This document shows positions 54,584-63,469 of a stretch of 64,000 bases of DNA, in pieces. The DNA is from Aquimarina latercula DSM 2041 (GTDB lineage Bacteria > Bacteroidota > Bacteroidia > Flavobacteriales > Flavobacteriaceae): NCBI RefSeq assembly GCF_000430645.1, contig NZ_AUMK01000005.1:248001-312000 (forward strand), in the 5' to 3' direction. The first letter of the stretch is position 1. The number at the start of each line of letters is the position of its first letter. The notes under the pieces were generated by a model. It did no database searches. It was not told the origin of the DNA and worked only from the letters and a program-made list of their open reading frames with translations. A program made the translations under genes and the position numbers.

Positions 54584-54850
54584 ATGATTACACCTGAAGA
54601 ACGTATTGCGATCTTAAAGGTCATTGGAAGCAAGCACGTAAAAAAAATACAAGCTTACCTAAACCAAAACAAGATTTATAGCTCCCCAAAAAAACCTTAT
54701 TCAAAAACAAGTATATCCTATATTCTTTCTGGAGAAAGAGAAAATGAAATTGTAGAGAATGCCATCTTTGCCTATGCACATCAAAAAATGATAGAAAAAG
54801 AAAAACAACAAGAATTAAGAGATCTGATTGTTTCGAAACAAAAATTATAA
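54584..54850 (+). CDS. Small HTH-like protein
   Basis: 88 residues from ATG 54584 (the frame is open from 54488 but the extra residues look non-coding). TPEERIAILKVIGSKHVKKIQAYL and PYSKTSISYILSGERENEIVENAIF resemble a short XRE-like DNA-binding fold with a recognition helix near YSKTSISYIL. Function unknown. It is divergent from the CI-like gene and lies upstream of the truncated haemoglobin. Confidence 0.55.
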   Translation: MITPEERIAILKVIGSKHVKKIQAYLNQNKIYSSPKKPYSKTSISYILSGERENEIVENAIFAYAHQKMIEKEKQQELRDLIVSKQKL

Positions 54851-54921
54851 CCCAAAACCAGCGTACTTGTCCAGATACCTTTTAATTTTGTGTTTACACT
54901 TATATAGCAAATCAAGGTATT

Positions 54922-55302
54922 TTGGACAAGGATAATTTAAGAGATATACAGAATAGAGAAGATATCGAGCAAATTTTATGGTTTTTTTACGAAAAAGTAT
55001 TGAAAGATTCTAACATTGGTATATTCTTCACCGAAATAGCAAAAATTAACCTAGAAACCCATATGCCTCATATTTCAAGCTTCTGGGAACAACAATTGTT
55101 TTACACTGGAAATTACAAAAAAAATGTACTACAAATTCATAAAGATTTACATCTAAGAAAGGCAATGAAGAAAATCCATTTTGACACTTGGCTGGCATTA
55201 TTTAAAACAATTATAGACGACAATTTTAAAGGAGAAAAAGCTGAACTTATGAAAACACGAGCTTTGTCAATTGCCACGGTAATTCAGCTAAAAACACAAT
55301 AA
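54922..55302 (+). CDS. Group III truncated haemoglobin
   Basis: 126 residues read from TTG 54922, with an AAGG a few bases upstream; no earlier ATG exists in the frame. Landmarks: HMPHISSFWEQQLFYTG (distal region, typical of group III) and the proximal His in VLQIHKDLH. It binds haem and probably oxygen or nitric oxide in the cytoplasm. It stands alone, 71 bases after the small HTH-like gene. Confidence 0.85.
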   Translation: MDKDNLRDIQNREDIEQILWFFYEKVLKDSNIGIFFTEIAKINLETHMPHISSFWEQQLFYTGNYKKNVLQIHKDLHLRKAMKKIHFDTWLALFKTIIDDNFKGEKAELMKTRALSIATVIQLKTQ

Positions 55303-55406
55303 TATATCCTATTCAAATACCGTAGGCATCGTAAATTTTATTATGCAAGCATAATAAATAACCAATTAATACCTATCTTCTATATACACAAGCTAAAAAA
55401 AGAAAA

Positions 55407-56465
55407 ATGCGTATTAAAATAACAGGTGCAGGAAGCTATATTCCTACAGAGATCATACAAAATGAAGATTTTGAAAATCATCAGTTCTTTAATTCAGATG
55501 GCGTACAAATCAACAACTCTAATACTGTTATTATTGATAAATTTCGAAAAATTACGGGTATTGAAGAGCGTAGATACGCTTCCTCAACATTAAACACTTC
55601 GGATATTGCTTTTCTTTCGGCAAAAAAGGCAATTGAAGATGCTGATGTAGACAAAGAAACTTTAGATTATATAATTGTTGCTCATAACTTTGGAGACGTT
55701 GATAAAAATTCATCTCAAGCAGACACTGTTCCCAGTTTAGCGGCTAGAGTAAAACACCTTTTAAAAATAGAAAACCCATATTGCGTAGCCTATGATGTTT
55801 TATTTGGATGTCCAGGTTGGATAGAAGGTGTAATACAAGCAGTTTCTTTTATGAAAAGTGGTATGGCAAAAAAATGTTTGGTTATTGGAGCCGAAACATT
55901 GTCCCGTGTTATTGATGAGTACGATAGAGATTCTATGATTTATTCTGATGGATCTGGTGCAACTATATTAGAAATCACAGAAAATACTGGCGGAATACTA
56001 TCTTCTATTAGCGCCTCACACACTCTTGAAGAATCCAATTTCTTATTTTTTGGAGATACCTACAATACTACCACAAATGATCAAACCAAGTATATTAAAA
56101 TGTACGGCCGTAAGATTTATGAATTTGCTTTGACTCACGTACCTATGGCAATGAAGAAATGTTTAGACAAAACAGATATAAACATCTCCGCAGTAAAGAA
56201 AATACTTATTCATCAGGCTAATGAAAAAATGGATGAGGCTATTATAAAACGGTTTTATGAACTTCATAATCAAGAAGTCCCTGACAACATTATGCCTATG
56301 AGCATACAAAAACTTGGAAACAGCAGTGTAGCTACTATTCCAACATTATATGATTTGATTCTAAAAGGTAAAATCTCCGATCATTTTTTTCATTCTGGTG
56401 ATATTCTATTATTTGCTAGTGTAGGTGCCGGTATGAATATCAATGCATTTCTGTATCAGTTCTAA
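55407..56465 (+). CDS. 3-oxoacyl-ACP synthase III-like enzyme
   Basis: 352 residues. Full thiolase-fold KAS III with catalytic Cys135 (LFGCPGW), His269 (IHQAN) and Asn305 (LGNSSVAT). FabH and its relatives start fatty acid chains or join acyl groups in secondary lipids. The insert TKYIKMYGRKIYEFA is typical. The neighbouring methyltransferase and GT2 genes make a lipid-modifying role possible, but a housekeeping FabH cannot be excluded. Confidence 0.9.
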   Translation: MRIKITGAGSYIPTEIIQNEDFENHQFFNSDGVQINNSNTVIIDKFRKITGIEERRYASSTLNTSDIAFLSAKKAIEDADVDKETLDYIIVAHNFGDVDKNSSQADTVPSLAARVKHLLKIENPYCVAYDVLFGCPGWIEGVIQAVSFMKSGMAKKCLVIGAETLSRVIDEYDRDSMIYSDGSGATILEITENTGGILSSISASHTLEESNFLFFGDTYNTTTNDQTKYIKMYGRKIYEFALTHVPMAMKKCLDKTDINISAVKKILIHQANEKMDEAIIKRFYELHNQEVPDNIMPMSIQKLGNSSVATIPTLYDLILKGKISDHFFHSGDILLFASVGAGMNINAFLYQF

Positions 56466-56557
56466 TCACCTATAGAAAATTCTACAATAGGAACGCATAG
56501 TAATCTCTGTAATTGTCTATTTTTACAACTTATTAGTTAGACAGTAATTATTCCCAG

Positions 56558-57079
56558 ATGTACGAAGGAACTTTTCCTCATAAGAGGTATAAAGAAACGT
56601 TAGAATTCTTAAGAGAGCACATTGCTGCTCCAGCAACCATATTAGATCTCGGTGTCCATAACCCATTTGTAGACTTTATGGAAAAGGAAGGTTACACGGT
56701 AACAAATACATCTGGAGAAGATCTTGATCTGCAAACCGACGCTGTAAAATTAAGTAAAGACGAGGTTGTTACAGCCTTCGAGATTTTTGAACATCTAATT
56801 GCACCATTCAATGTTTTACGTGATATCAAAGCAACAAAATTAGTGACTTCTGTTCCATTAAAACTTTGGTTCTCTCCTGCTTATAAAAGCAAGACTGACC
56901 CTTGGGATCGTCATTATCACGAATTTGAAGATTGGCAATTCGATTGGTTATTAGAAAAAGCTGGATGGAAAATAAAAGCAACAAAAAAATGGACGCATCC
57001 AATTAATAAAATTGGATTTAGACCTTTACTTAGATACTTTACTCCTAGATACTATATTGTATATGCCGAAAGAAAATAG
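56558..57079 (+). CDS. SAM methyltransferase-like protein
   Basis: 173 residues. A Rossmann-like methyltransferase fold with a modified motif I (ILDLGVHNPFVDF instead of LDxGCGxG) and EIFEHLIAPFNVLRDI as the motif II-III region. It resembles small ubiquinone/glycan-type methyltransferases but the glycine loop is altered, so activity is uncertain. It starts 93 bases after the KAS III gene and 22 bases before the GT2 gene. Confidence 0.75.
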   Translation: MYEGTFPHKRYKETLEFLREHIAAPATILDLGVHNPFVDFMEKEGYTVTNTSGEDLDLQTDAVKLSKDEVVTAFEIFEHLIAPFNVLRDIKATKLVTSVPLKLWFSPAYKSKTDPWDRHYHEFEDWQFDWLLEKAGWKIKATKKWTHPINKIGFRPLLRYFTPRYYIVYAERK

Positions 57080-57100
57080 TTTACATCAATCACCTCCCTT

Positions 57101-57955
57101 TTGAACATTTATATTGTCATACCGGCTCATAATGAAGAACTATTGATTGCTAAAACTCTAAAATCTTTAGTATCTCAGACATTTCTTCCAAAAAAAATAG
57201 TGGTAGTTAACGATAATTCTACCGATAATACAAAGACTGTAGTTCTCGATTTTATAAACAAACACTCATACATTTCATTAGTTAACACCAGTTCTTCTAA
57301 GGATCATATGCCAGGAAGCAAAGTTATTAATGCGTTCTATAAAGGATATACTTCGTTAGATGACCAATATGATGTGATTTGCAAGTTTGATGCAGACCTT
57401 ATTTTTCCAAAAAATTATCTAGCAACTCTAGTGAAAAATTTCAAAGAAAATCAAAAAATCGGAATGTTTGGTGGCTTTTGTTATATCCAAAAAGACAACA
57501 ACTGGATTTTAGAAAACCTAACTAATAAGGATCATATTCGTGGAGCTCTAAAAGCATATAGAAAATCCTGTTTTCAAGACATTAGGGGATTAAAACCAGC
57601 AATGGGTTGGGATACTATAGATGAGTTATTAGCACAATATCATAACTGGAAAATCAAAACAGATCAATCTCTAAAAGTAAAACACCTGAAACCAACAGGG
57701 AATACATACAACCCCAAAGCTAAATACAAGCAAGGAGAAGCTTTCTATACAATGCGGTACGGTTTAATGATCACATTAATTGCATCTATGAAGCTTGCTA
57801 TCCTAAAAAAACAACCTAAATTATTGCTTGACTACTTAATAGGTTTTTTTAAAGCTAAAAAATCAAAACAACCATATTTAGTTTCTAAAGTCGAAGGTGA
57901 TTTTATTCGCAAACTACGATGGAAAAAAATCCTCCAAAAATTCTCTAAACCGTAA
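57101..57955 (+). CDS. Family 2 glycosyltransferase
   Basis: 284 residues from TTG 57101, where the GT-A fold begins (MNIYIVIPAHNEELLIAKTL). Nucleotide-sugar site NDNSTDNT, the DxD-like KFDADLIF, and the acceptor-side GWDTIDELL are present. A membrane helix near the C-terminus (ITLIASMKLAIL) is weak. It transfers a sugar to an unknown acceptor, probably lipid or polysaccharide. Last of three + genes starting with the KAS III. Confidence 0.88.
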   Translation: MNIYIVIPAHNEELLIAKTLKSLVSQTFLPKKIVVVNDNSTDNTKTVVLDFINKHSYISLVNTSSSKDHMPGSKVINAFYKGYTSLDDQYDVICKFDADLIFPKNYLATLVKNFKENQKIGMFGGFCYIQKDNNWILENLTNKDHIRGALKAYRKSCFQDIRGLKPAMGWDTIDELLAQYHNWKIKTDQSLKVKHLKPTGNTYNPKAKYKQGEAFYTMRYGLMITLIASMKLAILKKQPKLLLDYLIGFFKAKKSKQPYLVSKVEGDFIRKLRWKKILQKFSKP

Positions 57956-58270
57956 AAAAACGAGAATAATCTATATATAGTTGTTCATGTAGTTATCATA
58001 AATATCTGCACTTAATTTAACTTGTATTAGAACATCTGTTTATAATAGGTACTTTTCGACAAATTATTATAAAAGTTATTGTCCTTAAAAACTACATCTT
58101 TTCAATTCATCCATAATTTATTTTTATGAGATGCTATATACTTGGTTATTATAAAAAATAGGCCTAAATTGGTCCCACACACAACTTATGGGTATTCACT
58201 TCTATTGAAGCATTAGACGATTTAGTAGTTTAATGGGAAATGTTTAATACAAATATTTCAAAAGAAACTA
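57956..58270. other. Upstream region of the second PL6 lyase
   Basis: 315 bases, no gene. TAAATTGGTC at 58165-58174 matches the left arm of the UxuR-type operator seen before the first PL6 gene, but the right arm (CCACACAC) does not match. No standard -7 box was seen. Confidence 0.4.
58165..58174 (+). promoter_or_regulatory. Half-site of the UxuR-type operator
   Basis: TAAATTGGTC matches the left arm of the 40997-41022 operator over ten bases. It could be a weak site for the same uronate regulator, or chance. Confidence 0.35.
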
Positions 58271-60574
58271 ATGAAGAAAAGTAGGCTCTTTAGCTACCTA
58301 ATAGCTACGCTATTTACTGTAAGTTCTTGCTCAGAAGCAAGTAAAACAAAACAATCGGATAACAACGATCTTGTTAACAATCCTCAAGAATTTCAAGATG
58401 CTATTAGCAATGCAAAACCTGGAGATGAAATTATACTGGGTAATGGAATCTGGCAAGATGCTCAATTGGTAATTGATGCTATAGGAACAGAAGAAAAGCC
58501 AATTACTATAAAAGCTGAAGAAAAAGGGAAAGTTATTTTTTCTGGTAATACTTCTCTAAAAATTGGAGGTCAACACTTAATTATAAAAGGTTTTGTTTTC
58601 ACCAATGGTTTTACTGAAGAAAATGCATTAATTATTTTCAAAACTGACGACGGAAAACTAGCTAAAAACTGCAGAATTACAGAAATTGCTATTGATCACT
58701 TTAATCCAAGTAATAGATTTGATAAATCTGAATGGATTCATTTACACGGAAAAAACAATCGAGTAGATCACAATTACTTTGGAGGAAAGCTTAATGCAGG
58801 TGTAACTTTAGTCGTAAGATTAAATAACAAAAATAGTCTAGAAAACCATCATAGAATTGACCATAACCATTTTGGTTATAGACCAAACCTTGGATCCAAT
58901 GGTGGAGAAACATTAAGAGTAGGAGTTTCTACATATTCTCTAAGCCCATCAAGAACTTTAATAGAAAACAACTACTTTGAGCAGTGTGATGGCGAAGTAG
59001 AAATTGTATCATTAAAATCGAGTGACAACATCGTTCGTAACAATATTTTTTATGAGTCTGCTGGAGTTCTAGCGTTAAGACACGGAAATAGAAACTTAAT
59101 CGAGAACAATTTTTTTATCGGAAACAACAAACCAGGAACTGGTGGTGTTAGGGTAATCAATGAGGGACATACCATTAAAAATAATCATTTTCAGGAATTA
59201 AAAGGGAAACGTTTTTTTGGAGCTCTTCCTGTAATGAACGGAGTTCCTAATTCGCTTATTAACCGATATCACAGAGCTGAAAACACAGATATTACTGAAA
59301 ACATGTTTTTAAAATGTGATCACATTCAGTTTGGTGTTGGAGCAGATAATGAGCGAACAGATCCTCCTCAGAATATACGATTTACTAAGAACCTATTTTA
59401 TCACCCCGAAAGAGCACAGGTTTTTGAAGCAATTTCGGATTATAGTACTTTTTCATTTTCTGAAAATCAAGTGGTCTCTGCCGACTCAAAATTCAACCAT
59501 AATGGATTCGAAACAACAAATATTTCCTTTATAAAAGATCCGAAGGATGGTTTATTAAAGAATGAAAATTACCAACCTAAACTTCCCTTTATTAAAAGTG
59601 ATGTAGGACCAAATTGGTATACTCCTCAGCAAAAATATTTTGAGATCACAAATAAGAACTCGAATGCAACACAAGTATCCGGAAATGAAAATGACGCATT
59701 ATTCAATACCATAAAGAGTGCAGTTTCTGGTGATACCATTTTATTAAAACCGGGAACATATACTTTTACCAAACCTTTGATTATAAATAAAACATTAACA
59801 CTTACTACATCGAAAAATGATAAACCTATCATTTTCAAATATGATCAAAATGAATCACAAAAGCCGTTAGTAGTTATAGAGAATGGAGGAAGCCTTTCTA
59901 TTCAAGGTGTTCAGTTTGATGGCGCTTCAGAAAATGGAATTGCACAATCTGCTATAGCTACCTCATCGAAACCAATGATAGCACATTATAAGTTAAAAGT
60001 TATGTCTTGTGAATTTAAAAATTTCGATGCAAGTCGTAAAACAGCTTTTAGAGCTTATAAAAACACATATGCCGATACGATTGTTTTCAAAAACTCAACC
60101 TTTCATAATATTTCTGGAAATGCTATCAGTCTTGATGGAGAAAATGAAAACAGAGGACGTTACAATGCAGAATATATAAAAATAGATAATTGTCATTTTA
60201 GTAAAGTAATGGGTAACGCTGTAGCCCTTTTAAGAATGGGAAATGACGAAAGTACTACTGGACCTTACTTAGAATTAAAAAACTCTACTTTTATAGATGT
60301 AAATAATAAAGATTTAGGAAGTGTAGTCCTACTATGGGGTGTTCAAAAGCTAAATGTTGACAATTTATTATTTATCAATTCCGGTAAAGGAGGACGTGCA
60401 TTAAAATATGAAGATCCAGGATGGGCAATTAGCAGAATAGACCATATTAGTTTAATCAACTCTGGACGAATAGAGTCCTTTGGAGAACGCACAGGTAAGA
60501 ATATTCAAATTATAAATACTCAAAATCCTACTAAATATCCCGCTCAATATAGTGGCTATAGACCCGTAAAATAA
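58271..60574 (+). CDS. PL6 alginate lyase lipoprotein
   Basis: 767 residues. A lipoprotein signal (Cys in SSCSEAS) places it on the outer membrane. Two parallel beta-helix domains: the N-terminal PL6 catalytic domain (about 35-440) with Lys249 (VSLKSSDN) and Arg270 (LALRHGN) at the 21-residue spacing of the family, and a second beta-helix (about 470-765) as in the dimeric two-domain alginate lyase AlyGC. No T9SS sorting domain. It probably cuts oligo-alginate (guluronate-rich in related enzymes) close to the cell. Confidence 0.9.
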   Translation: MKKSRLFSYLIATLFTVSSCSEASKTKQSDNNDLVNNPQEFQDAISNAKPGDEIILGNGIWQDAQLVIDAIGTEEKPITIKAEEKGKVIFSGNTSLKIGGQHLIIKGFVFTNGFTEENALIIFKTDDGKLAKNCRITEIAIDHFNPSNRFDKSEWIHLHGKNNRVDHNYFGGKLNAGVTLVVRLNNKNSLENHHRIDHNHFGYRPNLGSNGGETLRVGVSTYSLSPSRTLIENNYFEQCDGEVEIVSLKSSDNIVRNNIFYESAGVLALRHGNRNLIENNFFIGNNKPGTGGVRVINEGHTIKNNHFQELKGKRFFGALPVMNGVPNSLINRYHRAENTDITENMFLKCDHIQFGVGADNERTDPPQNIRFTKNLFYHPERAQVFEAISDYSTFSFSENQVVSADSKFNHNGFETTNISFIKDPKDGLLKNENYQPKLPFIKSDVGPNWYTPQQKYFEITNKNSNATQVSGNENDALFNTIKSAVSGDTILLKPGTYTFTKPLIINKTLTLTTSKNDKPIIFKYDQNESQKPLVVIENGGSLSIQGVQFDGASENGIAQSAIATSSKPMIAHYKLKVMSCEFKNFDASRKTAFRAYKNTYADTIVFKNSTFHNISGNAISLDGENENRGRYNAEYIKIDNCHFSKVMGNAVALLRMGNDESTTGPYLELKNSTFIDVNNKDLGSVVLLWGVQKLNVDNLLFINSGKGGRALKYEDPGWAISRIDHISLINSGRIESFGERTGKNIQIINTQNPTKYPAQYSGYRPVK

Positions 60575-60588
60575 ATGTTGATTTTGTT

Positions 60589-60636
60589 AAAAATATTCAA
60601 AAATAGACAGACTTGTCTGTTTTTGAATATTTTTTT
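60589..60636. terminator. PL6 terminator with the TetR operator nested inside
   Basis: The outer stem AAAAATATTCAAAA / TTTTGAATATTTTT (60589-60602 with 60621-60634) encloses the palindrome ACAGAC-TT-GTCTGT (60607-60620). A T-run follows. One structure serves as the terminator of the lyase gene and as the operator of the next gene. Confidence 0.75.
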
Positions 60637-60646
60637 TATATGTTTG
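60605..60646 (+). promoter_or_regulatory. TetR operator and promoter of the 60651 gene
   Basis: AGACAGACTTGTCTGT (60605-60620) recurs at 61233. The -7 box TATGTTTG (60639-60646) is 23 bases after a TTG inside the operator. Only four bases separate the -7 box from ATG 60651, so the mRNA is probably leaderless. Confidence 0.75.
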
Positions 60647-60650
60647 TCAT

Positions 60651-61214
60651 ATGAAACACTCTAAGACAAGAGCTCATATTGTACAAACCGCATCTACTCT
60701 ATTCTATCATAAGGGTTATAATCTAACAGGAATCAATGAGATTATTAAAGAAGCTGGAATAGCAAAAGCAACACTATACAATCATTTTCCTTCTAAAGAA
60801 GATATTTGTATTGCTTACCTACAATTTAAGAACAACACTTTTACTAAAGATATTAGAGAATATGTATATAAAGCGCCTAAAGGTAAAAAACGGATATACG
60901 CTTTGTTTAATTTTCTAAAATTATTCTTTGATCAAAAAGACTTTAATGGATGTTGGTGTTTAAATACATACGCCGAAATGCCTAAAGAAAATGAAACTGT
61001 ACGCTATGAAATCCAACAGCAAAAACATGATTTCATAAATTTTATAGAGGAAGTAGTTATAGAAAATTATAATCAAAACTCTAATGATGCTAACAAAATG
61101 CTGGCAAGAAAAATTTACCTATTATATGAAGGAGCAATTTCTGAAAGCAAATTACACCAGAATACTTGGCCCATTGAGGCTGCGTTATCTCTTTGCGAAA
61201 GGATTTTAGAATAA
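60651..61214 (+). CDS. TetR/AcrR-family regulator
   Basis: 187 residues. An N-terminal HTH (about 10-55, TLFYHKGYNLTGINEIIKEAGIAKATLYNHFPSKEDI) with the LmrA/YxaF-like pattern, and a helical ligand domain with WCLNTYAEMP. It probably represses itself and the SDR-CMD unit downstream, because the palindrome AGACAGACTTGTCTGT is found before both. Ligand unknown. Confidence 0.9.
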   Translation: MKHSKTRAHIVQTASTLFYHKGYNLTGINEIIKEAGIAKATLYNHFPSKEDICIAYLQFKNNTFTKDIREYVYKAPKGKKRIYALFNFLKLFFDQKDFNGCWCLNTYAEMPKENETVRYEIQQQKHDFINFIEEVVIENYNQNSNDANKMLARKIYLLYEGAISESKLHQNTWPIEAALSLCERILE

Positions 61215-61232
61215 AAAAATTTATCTCAACAA

Positions 61233-61250
61233 AGACAGACTTGTCTGTCT
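61233..61250 (+). promoter_or_regulatory. Second TetR operator
   Basis: AGACAGACTTGTCTGTCT, identical over 16 bases to the site before the regulator gene, 28 bases before ATG 61278. Confidence 0.8.
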
Positions 61251-61277
61251 TTTATTAATTAATTAAACATAAAAATA

Positions 61278-62024
61278 ATGACACAGTTTAAAAACAAAAC
61301 GGCCCTAGTTATAGGAGGAACCAGTGGAATTGGTAAAGCAACAGTAACATCTTTAATTAACGGAGGTGCTACAGTTCATGTTGTAGGAAGAAATACATCT
61401 AAAATTGAAGATGGCGAAAACATTATTAAACATCAAGTTGACATCACTGATAAAAATAGTGTAGATCAACTACGTAATACAATCGCTAACTTAAACAGTT
61501 TAGATTATTTAGTAAACGCATCAGGGATTTTTGGTCCAAAACCTTTTCTTGATCATACTCTAGAAGATTATGACTCATATCAAGATCTAAATAGAGGTTT
61601 CTTTTTTATTACGCAATCTGCAGCTAAAAAAATGAAAGAAAACAACACCGGAGCTATTGTTAATGTTGGTTCTATGTGGGCTAAACAAGCTGTAAAAGCA
61701 ACTCCATCTTCTGCCTATTCTATGCAAAAAGCTGGATTACACTCCTTAACTCAACATCTGGCTATGGAATTGGCAGATCATGGCATTAGAGTAAACGCAG
61801 TATCACCTGCTGTAGTTGAAACTCCAGTATATGATGGTGTTTTTGGAGGTGCTGATCAGGCAAAAAAAGCACTTGTTGGGTTTAATAATTTTCATCCAAT
61901 AGGAAGAAATGGAACAGCTCAAGATGTAGCTAATAGTATTACTTTTTTATTATCTGATCAAGCATCGTGGGTAACGGGAGCTATTTGGGATACTGATGGA
62001 GGTGTAATCGCAGGAAGAAATTAA
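61278..62024 (+). CDS. Short-chain dehydrogenase/reductase
   Basis: 248 residues, classical SDR. Cofactor loop [16 protein letters not shown], catalytic Ser in VGSMW and the YSMQK pair (Tyr and Lys), closing with [10 protein letters not shown]. It oxidises or reduces an unknown small alcohol or ketone. Controlled by the TetR operator just upstream and followed after 16 bases by the AhpD-like gene, so the pair is likely a detoxification unit. Confidence 0.93.
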   Translation: MTQFKNKTALVIGGTSGIGKATVTSLINGGATVHVVGRNTSKIEDGENIIKHQVDITDKNSVDQLRNTIANLNSLDYLVNASGIFGPKPFLDHTLEDYDSYQDLNRGFFFITQSAAKKMKENNTGAIVNVGSMWAKQAVKATPSSAYSMQKAGLHSLTQHLAMELADHGIRVNAVSPAVVETPVYDGVFGGADQAKKALVGFNNFHPIGRNGTAQDVANSITFLLSDQASWVTGAIWDTDGGVIAGRN

Positions 62025-62040
62025 CATAAAAAGATTGAAT

Positions 62041-62346
62041 ATGTATGATATGAATCACCTAAAAAAATTAGGTACACTTGGTAAAAATGCTTCTGAAGCT
62101 ATGAAAGCTTTTCAGGCTTTTGATAGTATTGCTTTACAAGAAGGAGTTATTCCTGTAAAGTATAAAGAATTAATGGCTGTTGCGGTTGCATTGACAACTC
62201 AATGCCCATACTGTTTAGAAATTCATAAGAAAAATGCTATAAAAGCAGGTGCTACACAAGAGGAATTAGCAGAGGCTACATTTGTATCTGCTGCACTTAG
62301 AGCAGGTGCTGCTGTTGTGCATGGTGCGCATTTAATGAATGATTAA
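62041..62346 (+). CDS. Carboxymuconolactone decarboxylase-family (AhpD-like) protein
   Basis: 101 residues from ATG 62041 (a TTG two codons earlier is possible). The active site is CPYCLEIH, a CxxC with the His three residues later, which points to peroxidase/disulfide activity. It is the short single-domain form. It forms a unit with the SDR gene under the TetR regulator; the unit ends in a clear terminator. Confidence 0.9.
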   Translation: MYDMNHLKKLGTLGKNASEAMKAFQAFDSIALQEGVIPVKYKELMAVAVALTTQCPYCLEIHKKNAIKAGATQEELAEATFVSAALRAGAAVVHGAHLMND

Positions 62347-62362
62347 GTTTTCTTAACTTAAT

Positions 62363-62400
62363 AAAGTAAAGCTCCTTTATATAGGAGTTTTACTTTTTAT
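62363..62400 (+). terminator. Terminator of the SDR-CMD unit
   Basis: The stem AAAGTAAAGCTCCT / AGGAGTTTTACTTT (62363-62376 with 62383-62396) has one wobble pair and is followed by T's. Confidence 0.85.
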
Positions 62401-62413
62401 ATTTACTAAGTAT

Positions 62414-63469
62414 ATGAAATCAGAAGTACTTATTATTGGAGCCGGTCTAACCGGTTTACTACTAGCCTACAGATTAAAGAAACATGGAAAATCTGTAAAA
62501 ATTATTGAAGCTAGGAATAGGATTGGTGGAAGAATCCACACCCTTAAATCTGCGAAAGAAACCCCTATTGAAATGGGAGCTACTTGGTTAAGTTTTCAGC
62601 ATCAAGAATTGCTAGGATTATTAAGAGAATTAGAGCTTCCTGTTTTTGAACAATATATGCAAGGAATAGCACTTTTTGAACCATTATCAACTGCTCCTCC
62701 ACAACAAATTCAATTACCAACAAATCAACAACCAAGTTATCGAATACAACATGGAACTATCGCTATTATACACAAACTTGCTAACGTTCTGGATGAAAAA
62801 GAATTGATTCTAAACGAAAAAATAGAACAAATTGATTACGCAAACAATAGTTTTAAAGTTACTTCTTCCAACAATATATATTATACGGATAAAGTTGTTT
62901 CTACTATTCCCCCTTCACTTTTAGCAAACTCTATACAATTCTATCCTTCTCTATCAAATAAAGTTATTGAAATCGCCAACAAAACCCATACATGGATGGG
63001 AGATTCTATTAAATTTGGTGTATCCTATGAAACTCCTTTTTGGAAAAATAATAATTACTCAGGAACCGTTTTTAGCAATGTCGGTCCCTTAACTGAATTA
63101 TACGATCACTCTAATGCGGAAAACACTCATTTTTCCCTTAAAGGTTTTTTACAAAATGGTATGGCCTCATATACTAAGGATGAAAGAAAATCAAAAGTAA
63201 TTCATCAACTCCATAAATTATTTGGAGAGGACGCATTAGAATATTTATCCTATGAGGAATTAGTCTGGAAACGAGAACCCTTTACTTCTTTACCTTCTAA
63301 TGATTTTATATTCCCTCATCAAAATAATGGTCATAAAATATATCAACAAGGATACTTCGACGACAAGTTTTTTATAGGAGGTACAGAAACATCCCCTATG
63401 CATGGAGGATATATGGAAGGGGCTATACTTAGCGCACAATCCATATATCAAAAATTATCAGATAAATGA
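62414..63469 (+). CDS. FAD-dependent amine oxidase family protein
   Basis: 351 residues. N-terminal dinucleotide fold GAGLTGLLLAYRLKKHG followed by EARNRIGGRIHT, the flavin monoamine oxidase signature, EMGATWLSF, and the C-terminal FAD-binding GGTETSPMHGGYMEGA. No signal peptide. It probably oxidises an amine or desaturates a small substrate in the cytoplasm. Compared with typical members (about 450 residues) it is short. It converges on the phosphatase-family gene with no gap. Confidence 0.88.
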   Translation: MKSEVLIIGAGLTGLLLAYRLKKHGKSVKIIEARNRIGGRIHTLKSAKETPIEMGATWLSFQHQELLGLLRELELPVFEQYMQGIALFEPLSTAPPQQIQLPTNQQPSYRIQHGTIAIIHKLANVLDEKELILNEKIEQIDYANNSFKVTSSNNIYYTDKVVSTIPPSLLANSIQFYPSLSNKVIEIANKTHTWMGDSIKFGVSYETPFWKNNNYSGTVFSNVGPLTELYDHSNAENTHFSLKGFLQNGMASYTKDERKSKVIHQLHKLFGEDALEYLSYEELVWKREPFTSLPSNDFIFPHQNNGHKIYQQGYFDDKFFIGGTETSPMHGGYMEGAILSAQSIYQKLSDK

